In this document: positions 9,365 through 16,377 of the stretch, in pieces
How positions within the stretch are numbered: position 1 is the stretch's first letter
How the letters are laid out: each line of letters opens with the position of its first letter
Assembly (NCBI RefSeq): GCF_008831075.1
Contig: NZ_WBJX01000005.1
Location: 288,917 to 352,916, forward strand
Reading direction: 5' to 3'
Source: Pseudoclavibacter terrae
GTDB lineage: Bacteria; Actinomycetota; Actinomycetes; Actinomycetales; Microbacteriaceae
Length of the DNA: 64,000 bases
Program-made: the position numbers and the translations under genes
Notes under the pieces: model-generated
The model's input: the letters and a program-made list of their open reading frames with translations, nothing else
What the model was told of the DNA's origin: nothing
Databases searched by the model: none

Positions 9365-10368
9365 GCTCCGTGCAGCGCGCCGTCGTGCTCGGCAGCGGCA
9401 GCTGGGGCACCACGTTCGCGAAGGTGCTCGCGGATGCGGGGCACGAGGTGACCATCTGGGCTCGCCGTCCTGAGGTCGCGAACGAGATCAACGAGTCGCA
9501 CCGCAACACCGGCTACCTGCCCGGCATCGACCTGCCGAGGAACCTGCGCGCGACGCCGGACCTCGTCGAGGCGGTTCGAGGGCAGCACTTCGTGTTCGTG
9601 TCGGTGCCCGCGCAGACGGCACGCGAGCTCGCCGGGCAGCTCGCCACCCTCATCGACGACGACGCGGTCGTCGTGAGCCTCATGAAGGGCGTCGAGCGCT
9701 CGAGCGGCCTCCGCATGAGCGAGGTGCTCACAGGCGTCCTGGACCTCCCGCCCGAGCGCATCGCGGTCGCCAGCGGGCCCAACATCGCGCTCGAGATCGC
9801 GAAGGAGCAGCCGACCGCCATCGTCGTCGCGTCGGACAGCGAGGCGACGGCCGTGAGCGTCGCGAAGCTCGCTCGCAACGGCTACCTGAAGTCGTTCGTG
9901 AACGTCGACGTGGTCGGCACCGAGTTCGGCGGGGTCCTCAAGAACCTCATCGCCATCGCCGTCGGCATCGTCGACGGCGTCGGCTACGGCGAGAACACCA
10001 AGGCGTCCGTCATGACGCGCGGCCTCGCCGAGATCTCCGACTTCGCCGTCGCCATGGGCGCCCAGGCGTCGACCATGATCGGGCTGGCCGGGCTCGGCGA
10101 CCTCATCGCGACGTGCGAATCCCCGCTCTCGCGCAACTTCACGGCCGGCAGGCTCCTGGGGCAGGGGTACGTCTACGACGACGTCGTCGCGCAGATGCAG
10201 CAGACGGCCGAAGGGCTTCGATCGGTCGGGGCGATCCTCGAGCTCGCCGAACGCCACGGTGTCGACATGCCCATCGCGACGCAGATCGACGACGTCCTCC
10301 ACGGCCGCATGAGCCCCGCCGACCTGGCACCGCACCTCGCGACCGACGACGGACCGAGCGGCGAGTAG
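9361..10368 (+). CDS. gpsA: NAD(P)-dependent glycerol-3-phosphate dehydrogenase
   Basis: 335 aa, usual length. Reduces dihydroxyacetone phosphate to sn-glycerol 3-phosphate for phospholipids, fitting the neighbouring acyltransferase. The Rossmann motif VLGSGSWGTTFAKVLA is at residues 9-24, followed by VASGPNIALEIAK and the C-terminal catalytic GVLKNLIAIAVGIVDGVGYG and SRNFTAGRLLGQG segments. GTG 9361 overlaps the plsC stop (GTGA). The codon before the Rossmann fold leaves no room for a much shorter start. Confidence 0.95.
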   Translation: MSSVQRAVVLGSGSWGTTFAKVLADAGHEVTIWARRPEVANEINESHRNTGYLPGIDLPRNLRATPDLVEAVRGQHFVFVSVPAQTARELAGQLATLIDDDAVVVSLMKGVERSSGLRMSEVLTGVLDLPPERIAVASGPNIALEIAKEQPTAIVVASDSEATAVSVAKLARNGYLKSFVNVDVVGTEFGGVLKNLIAIAVGIVDGVGYGENTKASVMTRGLAEISDFAVAMGAQASTMIGLAGLGDLIATCESPLSRNFTAGRLLGQGYVYDDVVAQMQQTAEGLRSVGAILELAERHGVDMPIATQIDDVLHGRMSPADLAPHLATDDGPSGE

Positions 10369-10407
10369 CGCCCCGTCCCAGCCTGGCGACCCCGTACCCT
10401 TGATGCG

Positions 10408-11631
10408 GTGAGCGAAGAGTCGCTCGTGGAAGGAACCCTCATGTCGACCGCCCAGACGAACGCCACCGCAGCCGCAGACTCGCGGCCCCTCATCGCCATC
10501 GTCTTCGGCGGCCGATCGAGCGAGCACGCGATCTCGTGCGCCACGGCGAGCGGGGTCCTCGGAGCGATCGACCGGGACAAGTACCGTGTCCTGCCGATCG
10601 GCATCACGCGGGATGGCGCCTGGGTGCTGGAGGACGACGACGCGGACAAGTTCGCGCTCGACCCCGAGAACCTGCCGGAGGTCGTGGACAACGGCACGCG
10701 CATTCACCTGCCTGACTCCGCGAAGCACCGCGAGGTGACCGTCTCCCGAGTCGAGGGTGACGCCCTGGGTGCCGAGGCCGGAGCCGAGCGCACGGAGCGC
10801 ACGTCGCTCGGCGAGGTCGACCTCGTCTTCCCGATCCTGCACGGCCCGTTCGGTGAGGACGGCACCGTGCAGGGCATGCTCGAGCTCGTCGGCCTGCCCT
10901 TCGTGGGGTCGTCGGTGCTCGCCGCGAGCGTCGGCATGGACAAGCACTACACGAAGATCGTGCTGCGGGATGCCGGCCTGCAGGTCGCTGCCGGCGTCAC
11001 CGTCACGCAGCATCAGTGGGACACGCAGGGTGAGTCGCTGGCGGCCGAGGTCATCGACCAGCTCGGGCTTCCCGTGTTCATCAAGCCGGCCCGCGCCGGC
11101 TCGAGCGTCGGAGTGAGCAAGGTCGCTGCGCTCGAGGAGTTCGCCGACGCCATGGCCACGGCCCTCGCCGAAGACGACCACGTGCTCGTCGAGGCCGCAG
11201 TCGTCGGCCGAGAGGTCGAGATCGCCGTGCTCGAGTCGCGCCCGGGGGAGCGTGCGCGCGCCTCCGTCGCCGGTGAGATCGTCATGACGAAGGCGGAGTT
11301 CTACGACTTCGAGGCGAAGTACCTGGACGACTCGGGGGTCGAGCTGCGCTGCCCCGCCGACCTGAGCGACGAGCTGCTCGAGGAGATGGCGGAGCTCGGC
11401 GTCCGCGCCTTCGAAGCGCTCGGCGCGTCCGGACTCGCGCGCGTCGACTTCTTCCTCACCGACGACGGCTTCGTCGTCAACGAGATCAACACGATGCCAG
11501 GCTTCACGCCAATCTCCATGTTCCCGAAGTGCTGGCAGGCGAGCGGCATGAGCTACCCGGAGCTCATCACCGAGCTCATCGAGGTGGCGAGCGCGCACGC
11601 CGCGGCCCGCGAGGCGCGCCTCACGCGCTAG
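10408..11631 (+). CDS. ddl: D-alanine--D-alanine ligase
   Basis: 407 aa from GTG 10408. ATP-grasp enzyme that joins two D-Ala for the peptidoglycan stem. Motifs: FGGRSSEHAIS near the N-terminus, GSSVLAASVGMDKHYTK, FIKPARAGSSVGVSK and the C-terminal VNEINTMPGFTPISMFPK that binds ATP and Mg2+. A TACCCT box at 10395-10400 ends 7 nt before the GTG, suggesting a leaderless transcript; ATG 10441, preceded by GGAAGGA, would give 396 aa and is also plausible. The first ~30 residues are not conserved in the family, so they do not settle it. Follows gpsA by 39 bp. Confidence 0.95.
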   Translation: MSEESLVEGTLMSTAQTNATAAADSRPLIAIVFGGRSSEHAISCATASGVLGAIDRDKYRVLPIGITRDGAWVLEDDDADKFALDPENLPEVVDNGTRIHLPDSAKHREVTVSRVEGDALGAEAGAERTERTSLGEVDLVFPILHGPFGEDGTVQGMLELVGLPFVGSSVLAASVGMDKHYTKIVLRDAGLQVAAGVTVTQHQWDTQGESLAAEVIDQLGLPVFIKPARAGSSVGVSKVAALEEFADAMATALAEDDHVLVEAAVVGREVEIAVLESRPGERARASVAGEIVMTKAEFYDFEAKYLDDSGVELRCPADLSDELLEEMAELGVRAFEALGASGLARVDFFLTDDGFVVNEINTMPGFTPISMFPKCWQASGMSYPELITELIEVASAHAAAREARLTR

Positions 11632-11694
11632 CGGCACGGCTGGCGGCGGGGGCGGGGCGTCCCTGCAGCCAGGACCCGGACGGGATCTAGGCCG

Positions 11695-12192
11695 CTATTG
11701 CGAGCCGAGGACGTCGTCGGCGCCCACGCAGGCGCCCGTCTTCGGCAGCTTCTCGACGGCGTCCTCGAGGTCGATGAGCACGGCCGTGCCGGACACGACG
11801 TCCGAGTCGAGGATGACCTCGACGGCGGGCGTGCGACCGTAGCTCGTGAAGCGGTACGTGGGAGCCTGGCTGTCGTCGAGCACCCAGTCGATGCCGTTGA
11901 GGTTCTGGCAGTAGTCAGTGGTCGGTCCGGGAGTCGGCACCCCGCAGCGCAGCAGCACGCTGGCCGGAGTGCCCCAGGCGCCGGTGGCCTGGGCGTTCGT
12001 GAGGCGCAGCTCGAGTCCGTCGACGGTGGAGGGGAGACGGACCGAGACCTCTGCGCACTCTGGCGCTGCGGCGTCGGGCGCCGGTTCCATGGGCACGCTC
12101 GCGCTGTTGCAGGCGGTCAGCAGCACGATGGATGCGGCGGTCGCGGCGACGGCGGAGCCGATTCGCGAGGCGGAGCGGGAGGTTCGAGGCAT
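11695..12192 (-). CDS. DUF3515 family lipoprotein
   Basis: 165 aa on the minus strand. A signal peptide ends in a lipobox (VLLTAC, lipidated Cys28), followed by a short spacer and a globular domain with conserved cysteines (PECAEV, LLRCGVP, TDYCQNLNGIDWV). This is the DUF3515 family, found in actinobacteria next to ddl and thiL; its function is unknown. It converges with ddl and diverges from thiL with only 24 bp between the starts; a TAGCCT box (rev. complement of 12201-12206) 8 nt before the ATG would give an almost leaderless mRNA. Confidence 0.88.
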   Translation of the reverse strand: MPRTSRSASRIGSAVAATAASIVLLTACNSASVPMEPAPDAAAPECAEVSVRLPSTVDGLELRLTNAQATGAWGTPASVLLRCGVPTPGPTTDYCQNLNGIDWVLDDSQAPTYRFTSYGRTPAVEVILDSDVVSGTAVLIDLEDAVEKLPKTGACVGADDVLGSQ

Positions 12193-12200
12193 TTGCTCCC

Positions 12201-12210
12201 AGGCTATCGT
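12201..12210. promoter_or_regulatory. Overlapping divergent -10 boxes of DUF3515 gene and thiL
   Basis: TATCGT (12205-12210, plus) lies 6 nt before the thiL GTG, while TAGCCT (complement of 12201-12206) lies 8 nt before the DUF3515 ATG. The two boxes overlap by two bases, so polymerase binding for the two genes should be mutually exclusive. Confidence 0.55.
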
Positions 12211-12216
12211 GAACGG

Positions 12217-13350
12217 GTGCCTGCCCTCCCCGACGAAGCCTCACGCCGTCCCGCCGCTGCCGCGTTCACGGTCGGCGAGTGCGGCGAAGCCGAGCTGCTG
12301 CGACGCATCCTCGCCAGAGTTCCTGCGGCCAGGGCCGGGGTGCTGGGGGCGGGCGACGACGCCGCCGTCCTGGCGGCCGGCGACGGGAAGGTCGTCATCA
12401 CGACCGACCTCATGATCGAGGGGCCGGACTTCCGCCTCGCCTGGTCGTCGGCTCGCGACCTCGCCCGCAAGGCGTGTGCCTCGAACCTCGCCGACGTCGC
12501 GGCGATGGGGGCCGCCCCGACCGCCATCACCGTGGCGCTTGCGCTGCCCGGGCAGACGGCGGTCTCCTGGGTCGAGGAGCTGGCCGAGGGATTCGCCGAG
12601 GCGCTCGGCGAGATGGCCCCCGGGTGCGGTGTCATCGGCGGTGACCTCTCGACGAGCGAGCAGCTGGTGATCGCGATCACGGCGTTCGGAGACCTGCGCG
12701 GGGGAGACTCGGTGCGACGGTCCGGGGCCCAGCCCGGCGACGTCTTGGCTCTCAGCGGTCCCGCCGGACGCAGCGGCACCGGGCTCTCGCTGCTGTACGC
12801 GCTCGCCCGGGATCCCAGCGGGGAGGCGCTGGCGGAGGGCATCGCGGCCCTGCGCGATCGTGGCGAAGCCGTGGCGTCGGTGGTCGACTGGCATCTCGCG
12901 CCCACGATCGACGCCAGCCTGGGACTCGCGGCCAGGGACGCCGGGGCGTCGGCGATGATGGACGTCTCCGATGGCCTCCTTCTCGATTCCGCTCGGCTGG
13001 CCCGAGCCAGCGGCGTGCGGCTCGACGTCGAGACGGCTGCTCTCGCATCCGACGTCGAGGCGGTCGAGGCTGCGCTGAGCGCCGCGATGCCGGAGCTGGA
13101 CGAGACCCAGCGGCGGGCGCGCGCCGTGGATCTCGTCGTCGTCGGCGGCGAGGACCACGGGCTGCTGGCGACCTTCCCCGCCTGGGCGACGCTGCCGGAC
13201 GGGTTCCGCGTGATCGGGCAGGTGCATCCGCCGGCGGACGGGGCCGCGTCGGCGGTGCTCGTCGACGGCGAGGCGAGGGATCCGCGGGGCTGGGACCCCT
13301 ACGCCTGGGACTTCTCGGCGCCTGATTCCTCGACGGGCGCGGCCTCGTAG
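12217..13350 (+). CDS. thiL: Thiamine-monophosphate kinase
   Basis: 377 aa. Phosphorylates thiamine monophosphate to the active cofactor thiamine diphosphate. The N-terminal GAGDDAAVLAAGDGKVVITT and the DLMIEGPDFRLAW ... KACASNLADVAAMGA segments are the ThiL metal/ATP site, followed by VIGGDLSTSEQLVIAITAFG. GTG 12217 is chosen because TATCGT at 12205-12210 lies 6 nt upstream. At 377 aa it is longer than the usual 310-340, mostly from an extended C-terminus. The last 52 bp overlap the 3' end of rsmD on the other strand. Confidence 0.92.
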   Translation: MPALPDEASRRPAAAAFTVGECGEAELLRRILARVPAARAGVLGAGDDAAVLAAGDGKVVITTDLMIEGPDFRLAWSSARDLARKACASNLADVAAMGAAPTAITVALALPGQTAVSWVEELAEGFAEALGEMAPGCGVIGGDLSTSEQLVIAITAFGDLRGGDSVRRSGAQPGDVLALSGPAGRSGTGLSLLYALARDPSGEALAEGIAALRDRGEAVASVVDWHLAPTIDASLGLAARDAGASAMMDVSDGLLLDSARLARASGVRLDVETAALASDVEAVEAALSAAMPELDETQRRARAVDLVVVGGEDHGLLATFPAWATLPDGFRVIGQVHPPADGAASAVLVDGEARDPRGWDPYAWDFSAPDSSTGAAS

Positions 13351-13910
13351 CTGTAGACGATCGTCTCGCCGTACGCTTTACGGCGCAGCGGCTCGAAGCT
13401 GCGCGGAACGGTCGGCGCGGGGGAGCGCGAACCGCGTTCGAGCACGACGACCGCCTCGGGAGCCAGGTGCGGCACCAGTGCCTCGAGCGCCTCTGCGAGC
13501 TCTGCCTCGCCGAGGTCATATGGCGGGTCGATGAACACGAGCTCGAAGAGCTGGGCTGGGGGAGTGCGGAGGAAGCTGGCCACGGAGTTCTGCGCGACGC
13601 GCGTCGTCACCGTGCGGCGGCCCTGCTCGCGCGTCACGCGAGCGAGCAGCTCGGCGTTGGCGCGCAGCACGCTCGTGGCCGCCTTGGACTGCTCGACGAG
13701 CACGGCGCTGGATGCGCCCCGGCTGAGCGCCTCGAATGCGAGCGCCCCGGAACCCGCGTACAGGTCGAGCACGGCGACACCGCCGAGGTCGAGCAGCGAC
13801 TCGAGCGACGAGAACATGGCCTCGCGGACTCGATCGCTCGTGGGGCGCGTGCCGCTCTTGGGGACGTTGAGCGAATGGCCCCTGGCGGCTCCTGCGATGA
13901 TGCGTGTCAC
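13299..13910 (-). CDS. rsmD: 16S rRNA (guanine(966)-N2)-methyltransferase
   Basis: 203 aa. Methylates G966 of 16S rRNA. Starts MTRIIAGAARGHSLNVPK as in the family, has the SAM-binding LDLYAGSGALAFEALSRGA and the catalytic FIDPPYDLGEAELAEAL. GTG at 13910 is supported by TACGAT (complement of 13917-13922) 6 nt before it; longer in-frame starts would run into the MoxR promoter region. Converges with thiL, overlapping it by 52 bp. Confidence 0.93.
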   Translation of the reverse strand: MTRIIAGAARGHSLNVPKSGTRPTSDRVREAMFSSLESLLDLGGVAVLDLYAGSGALAFEALSRGASSAVLVEQSKAATSVLRANAELLARVTREQGRRTVTTRVAQNSVASFLRTPPAQLFELVFIDPPYDLGEAELAEALEALVPHLAPEAVVVLERGSRSPAPTVPRSFEPLRRKAYGETIVYSYEAAPVEESGAEKSQA

Positions 13911-14016
13911 GCAGCGATCGTAGCCGCGGGGTCGCATCGGCGCGCACAGCCGCGAGCTTCTGGCCGAACTTGTCGGGGGTGCGTGGAATGATGGGCACTT
14001 GAATTCGGAGGTGGCC

Positions 14017-15060
14017 ATGGAATACGGCAACAGCGGGGAAACCCGGGGGGCGACAGCCTCGCCCACGACGTCGACTGGGCGCGATCGCGCATCCAACGCG
14101 GCTGTCGCGTTGCAGGATGGCGCTCGTCAGATCCGCGAGAGCGTGTCGTCGGTCATCTCGGGCAAGGACGAGCAGGTGCACCTCGCCGTCGTCGTGCTCC
14201 TCGCTGGCGGTCACCTGCTGGTGGAGGATGTGCCAGGCGTCGGCAAGACGGTGCTCGCGAAGACGCTCGCGGCGGCGATGGACTCGAGCGTGAGCCGCAT
14301 CCAGTTCACCCCTGACCTCCTGCCGTCGGACGTCACGGGTGTCGCGATCTACGACCAGGTCGAACGCCGCTTCGAGTTCCAGCAGGGCCCGGTGTTCGCG
14401 AACGTCGTCATCGGCGACGAGATCAACCGCGCCTCCCCGAAGACCCAGTCGGCGCTCCTCGAGTGCATGGAAGAGGGCCAGGTCACGGTCGACGGCGTCA
14501 CGCACAAGCTCCCAGCGCCCTTCACGGTGTTCGCCACGCAGAACCCTTCGGAGATGGAAGGCACGTACGCCCTCCCGGAGGCGCAGCGAGACCGCTTCAT
14601 GGCGCGGATGTCGATGGGCTACCCCGAGCGCGATGACGAGCTCGCGATGGTCGACCGCCGCGACTCGAGCGACCCGCTCGCCAGCGTGCGCGCCTCGCTG
14701 AGCGCGACCGACGTGTCGACCATGATCGAGCAGGCCGCGCGAATCTACGTGGCCCCCGCCATCAAGCAGTACATCGTCGACCTCGCGAGGGCCACTCGCG
14801 AGCATCCCGATGTGCGCGTCGGCGTGAGCCCCCGCGCCACCCTGCATCTTGTCCGCGCCTCGCGCGCGGCCGCTGCGGTGGCCGGGCGCGACTTCGTCGT
14901 GCCGGACGACGTGGCGAAGCTCGTCGGTCCCGTCTTCGCGCACCGGCTCGTGCTGAGCGCCCGCGGGTCGAGGGGCACCGCCGCGTCTGCATCCGCCGCC
15001 CGCATCATCGATCAGATCTCGCAGCAGATCGCCGTCCCAACGAGCGCGGCGACCGCGTAG
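14017..15060 (+). CDS. MoxR-family AAA+ ATPase (complete copy)
   Basis: 347 aa. AAA+ ATPase with Walker A GVGKTVLAKTL near residues 74-82, LLPSDVTGVAIYDQ, the Walker B/sensor region FANVVIGDEINRASPKTQSALLECMEEGQVTV split by the usual MoxR insert, and the C-terminal lid. It belongs to the MoxR chaperone-like group that is paired with DUF58 proteins, one of which follows after 3 bp. ATG 14017 follows GGAGG by 6 nt; TTG 13999 is a weaker upstream option. It heads the second MoxR-DUF58-transglutaminase cassette, placed between rsmD and recG. Confidence 0.93.
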   Translation: MEYGNSGETRGATASPTTSTGRDRASNAAVALQDGARQIRESVSSVISGKDEQVHLAVVVLLAGGHLLVEDVPGVGKTVLAKTLAAAMDSSVSRIQFTPDLLPSDVTGVAIYDQVERRFEFQQGPVFANVVIGDEINRASPKTQSALLECMEEGQVTVDGVTHKLPAPFTVFATQNPSEMEGTYALPEAQRDRFMARMSMGYPERDDELAMVDRRDSSDPLASVRASLSATDVSTMIEQAARIYVAPAIKQYIVDLARATREHPDVRVGVSPRATLHLVRASRAAAAVAGRDFVVPDDVAKLVGPVFAHRLVLSARGSRGTAASASAARIIDQISQQIAVPTSAATA

Positions 15061-15063
15061 CGC

Positions 15064-16377
15064 GTGGCGACGAAGCGCATCGAGAGGCGGCTGAGACCCA
15101 CCAGCCGAGCCATCGGCCTGGTGGTGGTCGGCGTGCTGCTCGGAGCCGCCGCCGTGGTCTTCGGCCGTGGCGAGCTGCTCGCCCTCGGTGGGTTCCTCGT
15201 CGTGCTGCCCCTCGTCGCCTACGTGCTTCGCCTCATCTGGCGTCCGCGCCTCGAAGCCGAGCGCACGATCTACCCGACGACGCTCGCGGTGGGTGATCGG
15301 ATGCGTGTGGTCACGGAGGTCCGCAACCGGTCCTGGATCGCGCTCGAGCCGAGTTCCTACCTGGACCTGCTGCCTGGCGCGGAGCCGTCCAGCGTCGGCG
15401 GCGTGCTGCCGGCGATCGGCTCACGCATCAACCGCAACGAAGACAAGCGGCGCCGCCGGGTCGCCTACGGGGTGGATTCGATGCGGCGCGGAGTCCACGA
15501 GGTCGGGCCCCTGTTCTTCGACAACATGGACGGCCTCGGCCTGACCCGTCGAGTCCTGAAGATCGGTGAGGCGACCGAGGTCGAGGTGTGGCCTCGCGTC
15601 GTCGACCTGCCCGCGATGTCGGTGCCGAGCGGCAAGAGCGGCGGTGAGGTCGAGGCCGGTGTCGCGCAGTCGGGCGACTCCGACGACGTGCTCACCCGCG
15701 ACTACCGACGAGGGGACCCGCTGCGACGCATCCACTGGCGTGCGACGGCGCACGCGGGGGAGCTTCGCGTCCGGCAGGAGGAGCACCACGCCGAGGACAC
15801 CTCCGTGGTGATCCTCGACACGAGCGGGGCACCCGAGGTCGAGGAGCCGAAGGCGCCGATGACGATCATCGACCTCATGAACGAGCAAGCCGGTCCGATG
15901 ACTGCCGTGGATGCGGAGTTCGAGCTCGCGGTCTCCCTCGCCGCCTCGGTGCTCGCACGCTTCCACCGATTCGGGTACGAGACCGAGCTCTTCGAGACGC
16001 ACGCCGCTCTCGACGGTGACGCCGAGAGCACGCGCACCCCGTCGGAGGAGGCCCTCGAAGGGGTCATGCGTCGACTCATGCTGACGCAGCCCGACGCTGA
16101 GCGCCGGGAAGCCTGCGCCGAGGTGGTCGACGACATCTCCAGGGTGGCGCGCACGCCCGTCGTCTACGTGCACCGTCACCTGAGCGGCGACGGCCTGGCC
16201 GCCATCCGCTCGCTCTCGTCGGTCGCCTCGCCCGCCCTTGCCCTCATCGTCTCCGACGAGCCCGTGCCCCCGGCAACCCTGACGTCGTTCACGGAAGCCG
16301 GCTGGAACGTCGCCGTCTACTCACCCACCCGCGCCCGGCCGTTCTCGCCCGTGCTGGAGCTGGAGGCCACCGCATGA
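15064..16377 (+). CDS. DUF58 domain protein (second copy)
   Basis: 437 aa, GTG start 3 bp after moxR. Two membrane helices (about residues 15-55) are followed by a beta-rich extracellular or peripheral region and the DUF58 motif TRDYRRGDPLRRIHWRATA near residue 212, then a VWA-like C-terminal domain (VVILDTSGAPEV). The stop overlaps the following transglutaminase gene by 4 bp (ATGA). Compared with the copy at 378-1601 it has a longer insert after the signature. Role with MoxR in the envelope is inferred from family context. Confidence 0.9.
   Translation: MATKRIERRLRPTSRAIGLVVVGVLLGAAAVVFGRGELLALGGFLVVLPLVAYVLRLIWRPRLEAERTIYPTTLAVGDRMRVVTEVRNRSWIALEPSSYLDLLPGAEPSSVGGVLPAIGSRINRNEDKRRRRVAYGVDSMRRGVHEVGPLFFDNMDGLGLTRRVLKIGEATEVEVWPRVVDLPAMSVPSGKSGGEVEAGVAQSGDSDDVLTRDYRRGDPLRRIHWRATAHAGELRVRQEEHHAEDTSVVILDTSGAPEVEEPKAPMTIIDLMNEQAGPMTAVDAEFELAVSLAASVLARFHRFGYETELFETHAALDGDAESTRTPSEEALEGVMRRLMLTQPDAERREACAEVVDDISRVARTPVVYVHRHLSGDGLAAIRSLSSVASPALALIVSDEPVPPATLTSFTEAGWNVAVYSPTRARPFSPVLELEATA

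Noticed and set aside
12217..12240. TPP riboswitch before thiL
   Set aside because: Only 24 bp separate thiL from the divergent gene, and the -10 box lies 6 nt before the start, leaving no leader.
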